From positions 62,001 to 126,000 of the forward strand of contig JAWKTB010000001.1 of assembly GCA_041402005.1 (NCBI GenBank): 64,000 bases of DNA, given 5' to 3'. This document shows, piece by piece, positions 46,641-54,035 of the stretch (within the stretch, counting starts at the first letter, position 1; each line of letters begins with the position of its first letter). The notes below the pieces were generated by a model, which made no database searches, was not told where the DNA came from, and was given only the letters and a program-made list of their open reading frames with translations. A program made the position numbers and the translations under genes. Source of the stretch: JAJRXR01 sp041402005 (GTDB taxonomy: Bacteria; Planctomycetota; Phycisphaerae; Phycisphaerales; UBA1924).

Positions 46641-47294
46641 TTACTCGCCTTGCTCCAGGTCGGCCTGGTCCGCGGGACGCGAGACCGCATAGCTCCCGCT
46701 CATCCAGCGATACAGATCCGCCATCCTCGCCTTTTCGTCGGCGAAAGGCCACGTCGGGCTGTCGGCGCTGACCGGGCGCCCCGTGATCGGGCAGGTCGTG
46801 TCCCGGCGCTCGCCGAGCGCGACTGCCTCGCCCAAGGCCGCCAGCGCGGGGCGATCGCGCCAGGCGTCGGGCGCCTCGATCGTGATCCGCCTGGAGGTCT
46901 CGCCCGTGGGCTCGAGCAGGAGCCTCGTGGCGCCCGCGATAGCGGACGCGATCCGAGAGCCCCACTCGACCAGCGTGATCGAGTCGGCGCCGACGAGGCG
47001 GTCCCACCCCAGCGCGTCCAGGTCGTCGGGGCCCGAGAGCCTGTACGCGTCGGCGTGCACGAGCGTCCGCCCCCCCGGGATCGGGTATTCGTTGACGACG
47101 ACGAAGGTCGGGCTGGAGACGAGTCCCTCGTCCCCCCCGCGCGCGCCCCCGCGGGCGCGCACGAGCGTGGTCTTGCCCGCGCCCAGCTCGCCGTCGAGCA
47201 GGACGACGTCCCCGGGCGCGAGCACGCCCGCCAGATCCCTGGCCAGCGCCCGCGTGTCCTCGAGCGAGGCGACGTGTCTCTCGATCCGGATCAC
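46641..47294 (-). CDS. tsaE: TsaE ATPase fused to a degenerate YacG-like domain
   Basis: 217 residues. Residues 1-~150 are TsaE, the P-loop ATPase needed with TsaB/TsaD to make threonylcarbamoyladenosine in tRNA: Walker A GELGAGKTT (35-43), SSPTFVVVNEY (60-70), HADAYRL (80-86) and LVEWGSRI (109-115). The chain continues to a second domain at 168-205, CPITGRPV...PFADEKARMADLYRWMSGSY, which aligns with YacG (CPxCgkxv...PFCSxRCxxxDLgxW...Y). Of four zinc Cys only C168 remains; the others are T171, A185 and A189. Fusion and decay of a zinc-ribbon gyrase inhibitor onto TsaE is unusual. Neighbours: thiL 42 bp upstream, exbB 57 bp downstream. Confidence 0.85.
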   Translation of the reverse strand: MIRIERHVASLEDTRALARDLAGVLAPGDVVLLDGELGAGKTTLVRARGGARGGDEGLVSSPTFVVVNEYPIPGGRTLVHADAYRLSGPDDLDALGWDRLVGADSITLVEWGSRIASAIAGATRLLLEPTGETSRRITIEAPDAWRDRPALAALGEAVALGERRDTTCPITGRPVSADSPTWPFADEKARMADLYRWMSGSYAVSRPADQADLEQGE

Positions 47295-47336
47295 GACGAA
47301 TCCTTGGGCGCGCGCCCACCCCGATCGAGCGTGGTG

Positions 47337-48251
47337 TCAGCGGTGTTCCCAGCCAAGGGCGGACGCATCGTGGGGGACGCCGTGGGGGTCGAGGATGACG
47401 GCGCCCGGGGACTCACCGGCTTTGGGCGCGCGCACGAGGCCGACGGGCCCGATCAGCTCGGGTTCGACGCCGACGAAGGGGGGCTGACCTCCGGCTTGGG
47501 GCGGGGAACAGATGAGCAGCTCGTAGTCCTCGCCCGCGCCCGCCGCGTGGCGCCAGTCTCGGCAGTGATGCGAGACGGGCAGCGCCGCCGCCTCGATCTC
47601 CAGCACGACGCCCGAGGCGACGCCGACGCGGGCGGCGTCCTTGCCCAGCCCGTCGGACAGGTCGATCATCGCGTGCGCACCGCCCCGCGCCGCCCGCTGC
47701 CCGTGTTCGAGTCGCGGCTCGAAAAGGGCGTGCCACCCCGACTCGAGCGAGCCTCCGACCTGCCCGGTGAGCCAGATCTGGTCGCCGACGCGCGCCCCTG
47801 ACCGGAGCACCGGGGCGACACCTTCGGGCATCGCGCCGCCGATGGTGACGCTTAGGCTCAGGGGCCCGTCGCCGGTCGCGAGGTCGCCCCCGACGAGCGG
47901 GGCGCCCCAGTGACGCGCCCAGTGGCTCATCCGGTCGAACAGCTCGTCCGCCCAGCGGTACCCGCTGGGGAGCAACGCCGTCGCCAGCGCCCACGCCGGG
48001 ACGCCCCCCATCGAGGCGATGTCGGAGACCGACCTCGCGACCGCCTTGCGGGCCATGAGGTCGATTGGCGCGTCGGCGTCGATGTGTCTGCCGACGACGA
48101 GTTGATCCACGGTCAGCAGGAGGAGACCGCCGCCCGGCGAGCGCACAACGGCGCAGTCATCCCCCGGCCCGACGACGACCGCGCCCCCCGTGACCCCCGC
48201 CAGGTCCGCGGATCGGGCCCTGATCCTGGCCAGCAACTCGTCCTCGCGCAT
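47337..48251 (-). CDS. thiL: Thiamine-monophosphate kinase
   Basis: 304 residues from the ATG at 48251 (MREDELLARI), the usual ThiL start; a GTG at 48293 is in frame but reaches into the divergent promoter. Motifs: VVVGPGDDCAVV, LLLTVDQLVVGRHI, ARKAVARSVSDIASMGG, APLVGGDLATG, IDLSDGLGKDAARVG, AGEDYELLI. It phosphorylates thiamine monophosphate to the active pyrophosphate with ATP, the last cofactor-synthesis step. TACGCT about 18 bases upstream may be its -10. It is first in a minus-strand run with tsaE and the exb genes. Confidence 0.93.
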   Translation of the reverse strand: MREDELLARIRARSADLAGVTGGAVVVGPGDDCAVVRSPGGGLLLLTVDQLVVGRHIDADAPIDLMARKAVARSVSDIASMGGVPAWALATALLPSGYRWADELFDRMSHWARHWGAPLVGGDLATGDGPLSLSVTIGGAMPEGVAPVLRSGARVGDQIWLTGQVGGSLESGWHALFEPRLEHGQRAARGGAHAMIDLSDGLGKDAARVGVASGVVLEIEAAALPVSHHCRDWRHAAGAGEDYELLICSPPQAGGQPPFVGVEPELIGPVGLVRAPKAGESPGAVILDPHGVPHDASALGWEHR

Positions 48252-48295
48252 TGGTCCGGTCACGCCACAGAGCGTAGCGGCGGTACGATTCACCT

Positions 48296-48541
48296 ATGCC
48301 CACCTACGAGTACCGGTGCGAGGCCAGCGGCAAGACCATCGAGGTCGAGCACGCCATGAGCGAGCGCCTGACGAACTGGGGCGAGCTCTGCCGACGGGCC
48401 GGCATCAGCCCGGGCACGACGCCACCCGAGGCCCCGGTCGAGAAGCTGATCTCCCTGCCCTCGATCAAGGGCGCCAAGACGGACGGGCGATCGGGCGCCG
48501 GCCCCTGCGGGCCGTCGTGCGGGTGTCACCCGCATGGATGA
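48296..48541 (+). CDS. FmdB-like small zinc-ribbon protein, altered
   Basis: 81 residues. MPTYEYRCEASGKTIEVEHAMSE matches the start of FmdB-family putative regulatory proteins (PTYEYRCxxCGxxFE). The first CxxC is CEAS here and the second (normally CPxCG) is absent; instead Cys appear in LCRRAG and in a Cys-rich tail, GPCGPSCGCHPHG. The end LISLPSIKGAK resembles the family end. TACGAT lies six bases before the ATG, so the gene may be leaderless. The next gene overlaps by eight bases. Function unknown. Confidence 0.7.
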   Translation: MPTYEYRCEASGKTIEVEHAMSERLTNWGELCRRAGISPGTTPPEAPVEKLISLPSIKGAKTDGRSGAGPCGPSCGCHPHG

Positions 48542-49343
48542 GGGGGGAGACCCAACGGGGGGAGGGGCTTCCTTTGACATCGCCTTCGAGCTGACGGCGG
48601 AGGACATTGTCGGTCGTGTCGCGGCTTGGCTCGATGCTCCCCAAGGGGTCGAGTACATCGACGCCCAAGTCCTCGAGCACCAGCGCCATCTGTTCTCACG
48701 AGCGCTGCTGTACGGGTTGGCAACGGTCGGCGGGATCCTGCTGTTGGTCGACACGAGGGGAGGCGACATGACGCGGGGCACGCCCGAGACGCTGGCGTTC
48801 GCCCTCGTCGGCCTGGTGGTGGCGATCGGGGTCTACGTCTCGGGCAAGCTTGGGGCGGACGTCAAGCCCAAGATGCGGGCTGCCGCGATCAGCGCCGCGA
48901 TACGCGGGATCGCGCCGGGCCACATCGGCCCGGTCCGTGTCCATTGCGATGCCGAGGGCGCGACGTGGGAGGACGCCCACGTGACGGCTCGGTACCCATG
49001 GCCGGCGTTCCGGAGCATCGAGCGACTCGAGGGGTTCGTGATCCTGACGGCGTTCAACGATCGGTGCTTCCTCTTGCCCGATCGGGTGTTCGCCTCGCAG
49101 GATGAACTGGGACGCTTTACCGAAGCCTGCATGGCGTGGAACGCGCAGGCCGGCGGCGTGGACCGCGCGATGGTGAAGCTTCTTGCGAGCACGCACCTGG
49201 CGTGCCCAGCGTGCGGCTATGGGCTCCGGGGTGTCAGCGAGGCTCGATGCCCCGAGTGCGGACGTCGGGTCGTCGAGAGCGACTTCGCGACGATCATCCC
49301 TCCCGCGCTTGTCAAGCGGCTCCTTCGCAAGCGACGGGACTAG
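48534..49343 (+). CDS. YcxB-like membrane protein with C-terminal zinc ribbon
   Basis: 269 residues, overlapping the FmdB-like gene. FDIAFELTAEDIVGRVAAW, two transmembrane helices (ALLYGLATVGGILLLV; LAFALVGLVVAIGVYVSG) and the soluble part VTARYPWPAFRSIERLEGFVILTAFNDRCFLLPDRVF follow the YcxB-like arrangement. A CPACGYGLRGVSEARCPECG zinc ribbon near residue 225 ends the protein; such ribbons are common tails in planctomycetes. The last base pairs share CTAG with the convergent lipoprotein stop. Role unknown; inner membrane. Confidence 0.7.
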   Translation: MDEGGDPTGGGASFDIAFELTAEDIVGRVAAWLDAPQGVEYIDAQVLEHQRHLFSRALLYGLATVGGILLLVDTRGGDMTRGTPETLAFALVGLVVAIGVYVSGKLGADVKPKMRAAAISAAIRGIAPGHIGPVRVHCDAEGATWEDAHVTARYPWPAFRSIERLEGFVILTAFNDRCFLLPDRVFASQDELGRFTEACMAWNAQAGGVDRAMVKLLASTHLACPACGYGLRGVSEARCPECGRRVVESDFATIIPPALVKRLLRKRRD

Positions 49344-49891
49344 GGGGACAACACAGCGCGCGGCTGCTCCGGGTCCACCAGTTCCGCCGCCCGCGTCACG
49401 TGGCGTTGGTTGGAGAGCCACCCACGCAGCGTGTAGATATCCGCCCGCCCGCGACGCCACGCGTCCAGGACGTACGCCCCAAGCTCCGGCGCCTCGTCGA
49501 GCGGGGGCGCCCGGTGCCAGCGAGCCGGGTCGTACACGACCACCGCGTTGTGCTCGCCGGCGTCGCCCCAGTTGATCACGATCGTCGTCGCGATCCAGCC
49601 GAGGTCACGGGTCGTGGGCGCGACGCCGGTATAGACCTCGTCGCGCCACTGGTGGCAGAGGCCCTTGTTGTTGGCGCCGAGCATGTGGACCGCGATGTTG
49701 CCCGTCCAGCCCGTGTGCCAGTGGGTGTCGGGGTCCTCGCGCAGGCGCTGGACCGTCGCCTCGAACGCCCGGGCGATCCCGCGGATCTCGGGGTCCTCCG
49801 CGCGGGCGGGGTCGATCGGGGGCGTCCTGGCGGCGCACCCCCACGCGAGGGGGATCGCCAGCAGCAGGAGCAGTCTCGACGCGCGGGGCAC
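49340..49891 (-). CDS. Lipoprotein with transglutaminase-like Cys/His arrangement
   Basis: 183 residues from the GTG at 49891; the N-terminus has a lipobox (LLLLLAIPLAWGC). The mature part shows NNKGLCHQWRDEVYTGV, then TIVINWGDAGEHNAVVVYDP, then AYVLDAWRRGRADIY. A Cys starting a helix, a His on a strand and a following Asp/Asn are the order of the catalytic triad in transglutaminase-like/papain-fold enzymes, so a peptidase or amidase role is plausible but not proven. Arg/Trp-rich. A single gene between convergent and tandem neighbours. Confidence 0.6.
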   Translation of the reverse strand: MPRASRLLLLLAIPLAWGCAARTPPIDPARAEDPEIRGIARAFEATVQRLREDPDTHWHTGWTGNIAVHMLGANNKGLCHQWRDEVYTGVAPTTRDLGWIATTIVINWGDAGEHNAVVVYDPARWHRAPPLDEAPELGAYVLDAWRRGRADIYTLRGWLSNQRHVTRAAELVDPEQPRAVLSP

Positions 49892-49941
49892 GTGCCGAGG
49901 GTACCCGACGCCTCTGCTCCGTCTCCACGGCGAAGGGTGCA

Positions 49942-49980
49942 GGACGCCGAGGCTGAGGCTCTGCGAAGCCTCGGGTCTCG
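49942..49980 (+). repeat. Dispersed imperfect-hairpin repeat, copy 2
   Basis: It matches 35819-35857 at about 31 of 39 positions. CCGAGGCT and AGCCTCGG form a perfect 8-bp stem here, and in the other copy the stem is kept with one weak pair. It lies between the phenylalanine hydroxylase stop and the lipoprotein start. Confidence 0.55.
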
Positions 49981-50064
49981 ATCCGGGATCAGGGCGGACG
50001 TGCAAGCAACCCGAGCGTTCGAGGACTCACGCTCGGCGTCAGATCGCGTGGCGCCTCCGACGCT

Positions 50065-50997
50065 CTACGCCCCCGCCTTCGCCTCGTCCAGCACGCGCTC
50101 GGCGTACCTGTTCATCGCGTCCCGCAACTGCTCGAAGCTCTCGAGCACGTACAGCACCGGCTGGTAGTGGTCGATCTCGAACTCGGTGTCGCAGACGCGT
50201 TCCAGGTCGAACGGGCGGCGTTCGATCTTGCCGCTGGTGTCGCTGGGCGCGAGGGTGACGCCCTTGGGCGCCTCGGGGGCGGTCAGGGCGTGCTCGGACT
50301 CGCCGTGGGAGGAGACCAGGCCCGAGCCGTAGATCTTCAGGCGCCCGTCCTCCTTGATGAGGCCGAACTCGACCGTGAACCAGAACAGGCGCCCGAGGCG
50401 CTCGATGTGATAGGGGTCGTTGGTGTGCAGGGCGGCCTGGCCGTAGGTCTGGAGGAAGTCGGCGAAGACCGCGTCGGCGTGGAGCGGGACGTGCCCGAAG
50501 ACGTCGTGGAAGATGTCGGGCTCGGGGAGGTAGTCCATCTGCTCGCGCGGGCGGATGACGATGGTGGTCGGGAACTCGCGGGCCGCCAGGCAGGCGAAGA
50601 ACGACTTGGCGGGCAGGTACCCCGGCACGCCGCGGCTCTGCCAGCCGGTCAGCGGGCGCAGGTATTCGTTGATCCCCTTGATGGTCTTGGAGGGGTCGTT
50701 GGGGTCGGTGTGCGTGCCGAAGAGGAGGGGGACGCGGTCGGGCACGAGGCGGATGGCCTTCAGGCCGCTGATGAAGGTGCGAGACGCCTGGCGCTCGAGC
50801 ACCTCCCAGCGCTTCTCGTACATCTCCTTCCAGACCGCGTGGTTCTCCTCGGTGTACCGGTCGTAGTGCTGCGTGACGTAGAAGCCCTCGGTGTTGATCT
50901 GGTCGGCGGGCAGGTCGGCGGCGGCGTCGGCGGACGCCTGGGCCCGCTTGAACTCGTCGCCGTCGATGATGTTGTTGTAGTTGATGTCGCTGCGCAT
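50065..50997 (-). CDS. phhA: Phenylalanine 4-hydroxylase
   Basis: 310 residues from the ATG at 50997, which has a perfect AAGGAGG box. Iron ligands H164, H169 and E210 appear in DIFHDVFGHVPLH and FWFTVEFGLI. Other family blocks: GYLPAKSFFACLAAREFPTT, YLPEPDIFHD, KIYGSGLVSSHGE, DHYQPVLYVLESFEQL. The enzyme uses tetrahydropterin and O2 to make tyrosine from phenylalanine; bacterial forms are ~260-310 residues, so this one is full length with an N-terminal extension and no regulatory ACT domain. Own promoter upstream with TATAAT. Confidence 0.95.
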   Translation of the reverse strand: MRSDINYNNIIDGDEFKRAQASADAAADLPADQINTEGFYVTQHYDRYTEENHAVWKEMYEKRWEVLERQASRTFISGLKAIRLVPDRVPLLFGTHTDPNDPSKTIKGINEYLRPLTGWQSRGVPGYLPAKSFFACLAAREFPTTIVIRPREQMDYLPEPDIFHDVFGHVPLHADAVFADFLQTYGQAALHTNDPYHIERLGRLFWFTVEFGLIKEDGRLKIYGSGLVSSHGESEHALTAPEAPKGVTLAPSDTSGKIERRPFDLERVCDTEFEIDHYQPVLYVLESFEQLRDAMNRYAERVLDEAKAGA

Positions 50998-51063
50998 GGT
51001 CCGCCTCCTTGCCGCGGCTGGGTGTGAGGTGAGACCGGGTCCCCGCCCACGCCCCGATACCAC

Positions 51064-51069
51064 ATTATA
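51064..51069 (-). promoter_or_regulatory. Consensus -10 box of the phhA promoter
   Basis: TATAAT on the minus strand, about 66 bases before the phhA start codon. The -35 region is poor, so activator dependence is possible. Confidence 0.6.
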
Positions 51070-51127
51070 CGTTCCGTCCCCGGCGGGAGTTCGGGACTCG
51101 GTCGGGTCGCGGGTTCGCGGCGCCTCG

Positions 51128-51766
51128 TCACGAGAGGAGGCGTTCGAGGATCGCGAGCGCATCGTCCGCGTCGCGCGCGGGGCGGTCGAACTCCGCACGG
51201 ACGACGCCGAAGGCGGCACGCACGTCGAAGCCGAACCGATCGGCCGCGACCGCGAGCGGGTCGGGGATGTCCAGGCCGCTCAGGCGGAGCGCCGCGCGAC
51301 GCAGCGCGGCGCGGTCCTCATTGAGGCGGGCGAGCATCGCCCGCTCGCCCCGGGCGAGTTGGTTGGGCGCCATGACGTCCCGCCCCTCGAAGACCTCACC
51401 GGCGAGGCGACCCGAGACGATCGCGGCCCGAGCGAACGCCGGGGCGTCGTCGCCCGGGTGGGCGGCGGTGTGCCGATCGCACGCGGGGTCGGCGTCGGCG
51501 TCGGTCTCGTGGAGGTCGAGCAGGAGCTGGACCGAGGCGACGCCGGCGGCGGGTGTCTCCTCCTCGGGCACGTGCAGCACCACCTCGTGCGCGAGCAGCA
51601 CGTCGCGCCCGACGCGGAGGATCAGCTCGCCCGTGGCGGGGTCGATGATGAACCGGCAGGGGTGGGCGACATCGTCACTGAGCAGCACGCCCTCGCGGTG
51701 ACACCGGAGCACGCGTCGCGCCTGTTCGAGCGCCCGCGGCGGAGTGTCGGAGGGGAGGGGCGACAC
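51128..51766 (-). CDS. Hypothetical protein with DUF2470/heme-utilisation-like features
   Basis: 212 residues from the GTG at 51766; the frame extends to 51877 but that part contains the terminator of the next gene. ARRVLRCHREGVLLSDDVAHPCRFIIDPATGELILRVGR looks like a split-barrel flavin-binding-type start, with a long middle (VVLHVPEEETPAAGVASVQLLLDLHE) and a helical C-terminal half (ERAMLARLNEDRAALRRAALRLSGLDIPDPLAVAADRFGFDVRAAFGVVRAEFDRP) similar to DUF2470 tails of HugZ-type proteins. Assignment is tentative. Cytoplasmic; single gene. Confidence 0.5.
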   Translation of the reverse strand: MSPLPSDTPPRALEQARRVLRCHREGVLLSDDVAHPCRFIIDPATGELILRVGRDVLLAHEVVLHVPEEETPAAGVASVQLLLDLHETDADADPACDRHTAAHPGDDAPAFARAAIVSGRLAGEVFEGRDVMAPNQLARGERAMLARLNEDRAALRRAALRLSGLDIPDPLAVAADRFGFDVRAAFGVVRAEFDRPARDADDALAILERLLS

Positions 51767-51846
51767 GTGACGATTCTCGCGGGATGGGGGCGGGAGGGCA
51801 ATCGGGGATCGCCGATCGCACGAGGGGGAAAGGCCAAAAAGGGCAC

Positions 51847-51869
51847 GGGGCCGGCTCCGAGCCGGCCCC
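51847..51869 (-). terminator. Terminator of the H1-like gene
   Basis: A perfect 10-bp stem (GGGGCCGGCT / AGCCGGCCCC, CCG loop) is followed on the minus strand by GTGCCCTTTTT. It lies 69 bp beyond the stop of the H1-like gene. Confidence 0.75.
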
Positions 51870-51937
51870 GCGTTCAAGCGATGTCCAGGATTGCTTGTGT
51901 CGGACTATCCCGACCAGAGGGAGAGGCACGCGCCGCC

Positions 51938-52177
51938 TTAGCGGCGGGTGGCTCGCCTCCGCGCCTTCTTGCGGGGCGCCTTCTTGGCTCCGGCGGACGC
52001 GGTGGTCTTCCGGGCAGCCTTCTTGCGCCGCTTCTTGCGAGTGGTCTTCTTGGCGCCAGTCGCCTTCTTCTTGCGACGAGCCTTCTTGCGGGTCGCCTTC
52101 TTCGCGCCGGCCTTCCGGCGTGTCTTCTTACGGGTCGCCTTCTTGGCGGCGGCCTTTTTCCTTCTTTTCTTCGCCAT
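51938..52177 (-). CDS. Histone-H1-like Lys/Arg-rich DNA-binding protein
   Basis: 79 residues, nearly all Lys, Arg, Ala, Thr and Gly, in repeats such as KKATRKKTRRKAGAKKATRKK. The ATG is preceded by GAGGAG. Such proteins (Hc1/HctB- and AlgP-like tails) bind DNA electrostatically and help compact the nucleoid. It has its own terminator and a long upstream region. No globular domain is present. The length is that of a stand-alone H1-like protein in planctomycetes; the number of repeats may vary between strains. Confidence 0.8.
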   Translation of the reverse strand: MAKKRRKKAAAKKATRKKTRRKAGAKKATRKKARRKKKATGAKKTTRKKRRKKAARKTTASAGAKKAPRKKARRRATRR

Positions 52178-52748
52178 GGTGATTGACTCCTCGGTTGGGT
52201 GTCGCGCGGTTCTTCGCGTCTCAGGACATCGCGTTCGTGCCCGTTGCTGCGTCCCTCATCGGCGTCTGTTCGCCCCACGCTTGAGCGAACCAGGCGGATC
52301 CTGCGCTGGACCACGCAGCTCTGATGCGCCACAACATACCTTCTCGGCGTTGTCAATGCATGCAAACGCGCGTTCGTCAACCCCGTCACACCCTTCCGCG
52401 AGCGCGCCGCACGCTGGCGCGCACCCCCGACCCGACGCGCGCGATCACCACCTCAATGTCGCCCGCCAGACATGCTCGACACCACGCGAGCACCAGCGCG
52501 CACACCACTCGACCCCCCGCGCAACCGACAGGCGCGTCCTTTGCGCTCGATCATGGACTTCTCGCAAGATCGTGCCAGATCCATGCCAGTTCGCGTGAGT
52601 TGGCGTCATGTTCGTGGTGTTGCAAACCGCCTCCACGACCCCCAAATCGGCGTTGAGCGGGGCGAATCGCACCTCGACGCGCCCGTGATCGACGTCCACG
52701 TCGAGTCCCTAGACTCGACGCTCGATGGGACATCCGGAGCGCGAGCCA
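52178..52748. other. Long intergenic region between H1-like and M16 genes
   Basis: 571 bp without a protein-like frame on either strand. It must hold the divergent promoters of the H1-like gene and the M16 gene. A TTGACA on the minus strand (52351-52356) lacks a well-spaced -10. The stretch from ~52340 to 52560 is rich in short CGCG and GCGC runs. An 8-bp inverted repeat lies near its right end. Confidence 0.45.
52700..52719 (+). promoter_or_regulatory. Palindromic operator-like site before the M16 gene
   Basis: A perfect inverted repeat GTCGAGTC-CCTA-GACTCGAC lies 29 bases before the chosen ATG. The embedded TAGACT could serve as a -10, so a bound protein would block it. Confidence 0.5.
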
Positions 52749-53987
52749 ATGACAAAACCAACGACCAGAACGCTCGCCTCGGGCGGGACCCTCATTGTGG
52801 AAAAAATTCCCGGGGTGCGCTCCGCGGGGGTCTGCTGGCTCGTGCCGATCGGGTCGGCGACCGATCCCGACGGCCGTCTGGGACGCGCCGCGATCCTCGA
52901 GGAGATGCTCATGCGGGGCGCGGGCGAGCTCGACTCGCGGGCCCAGGCGGACGCCTTCGACCGCCTCGGCGCCGGCCGCGGGGCCAGTGCGGGCACGACC
53001 CACATGCGGCTCTCGCTGACCTGCCTGGGCTCGGCCCTTCTCGAATCGCTCGCGCTGCTGGGGGACATGGCGCTGCGTCCGCGCCTGGGCGCCGACGCCC
53101 TCGGGCCGGCCAAGGACCTGGCGATCCAGGCGATCGAGTCGCTGGCGGACGATCCGCAGGAGCGGTGCGTGTACGCCGCGCGTGAACGTCACTACGACCC
53201 GCCCTTCAACCGCTCTGGCCTGGGCACGCGCGAGGGGATCGCGGCGGTCACGCGCGACGAGATCGCGGGCGCGTGGTCGGCGGCGAGCGCGCCCTCGGGC
53301 TGGATCGTCGCCGCCGCGGGCGATGTCGACGTCGATGCGATCGAGGTGGCGCTCAACGGAATGAGCGGGAAAACGAGTGATTCCGCGCCCGATTTCGCGC
53401 GTGCGAAGGGCGCCCCGCGCGGGTACGCGCACGAGGAGGACGACTCCAACCAGGTCCAGATCGTCGTCGTCCACGACGCCCCGCTCGAGACGCACGAGGA
53501 CTCGGTCCTCGAGCGCGTCGTCGTCAGCGTGCTCGCGGGCGGCATGTCGGGGCGCCTCTTCACCGAGGTCCGCGAGAAGCGCGGGCTCTGCTACACCGTG
53601 AGCGCGAGCTACCGCGCGGACAAGGAGTTCGCGGGCGTCTCGGCCTATGTGGGCACGACCCCCGAGCGGGCCCAGGAGTCGCTCGACGTCCTGCTCGCCG
53701 AGCTTGAGCGGATCCGCGGGGGCGTCGAGCCCGACGAGTTCCAGAGGGCGATCGTGGGGATGAAGTCCCGCCTGGTCTTCGCGGGCGAGTCCACCTCCGC
53801 CCGGGCCGGGGCGCTGTGCGGGGACCAGCGCGTCCGCGGGCGCCCGAGATCGCTCGACGAGCGGACCGCGGAGATCGACGGCGTGACCCTCGAGCGGGTG
53901 AACGCGTACCTGGCCCGGCGCGACCCGGGGCGCCTGACGATCCAGACGCTGGGCCCGTCGGCGTTGACGCCGCCCGAGGGGATGTGA
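52749..53987 (+). CDS. M16 (insulinase/MPP-like) peptidase homologue without the zinc motif
   Basis: 412 residues from the ATG at 52749 (GGAG nine bases upstream); an ATG at 52725 is also in frame. It has the two-half M16B layout: VRSAGVCWLVPIGSATDPDGRLGRAAILEEMLMRGAG, then MSGRLFTEVREKRGLCYTVSASY and AYVGTTPERAQESLDVLLAELERI in the second half. The HxxEH zinc site is A48-I-L-E51-E52, so both His are lost and catalysis is not expected. Inactive M16 subunits normally pair with an active one; none is in the window. Cytoplasmic, no signal peptide. Confidence 0.8.
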   Translation: MTKPTTRTLASGGTLIVEKIPGVRSAGVCWLVPIGSATDPDGRLGRAAILEEMLMRGAGELDSRAQADAFDRLGAGRGASAGTTHMRLSLTCLGSALLESLALLGDMALRPRLGADALGPAKDLAIQAIESLADDPQERCVYAARERHYDPPFNRSGLGTREGIAAVTRDEIAGAWSAASAPSGWIVAAAGDVDVDAIEVALNGMSGKTSDSAPDFARAKGAPRGYAHEEDDSNQVQIVVVHDAPLETHEDSVLERVVVSVLAGGMSGRLFTEVREKRGLCYTVSASYRADKEFAGVSAYVGTTPERAQESLDVLLAELERIRGGVEPDEFQRAIVGMKSRLVFAGESTSARAGALCGDQRVRGRPRSLDERTAEIDGVTLERVNAYLARRDPGRLTIQTLGPSALTPPEGM

Positions 53988-54035
53988 GACGCCGCCAGCG
54001 ACGCCCCGTCCCGTCGCGTGCTACCCTCCCGCCCC

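Noticed and set aside
52334..52356. TTGACA/TATGTT on the minus strand as the H1-like promoter
   Set aside because: Spacing between the two hexamers is about 11 bases, too short for a sigma-70-type promoter.
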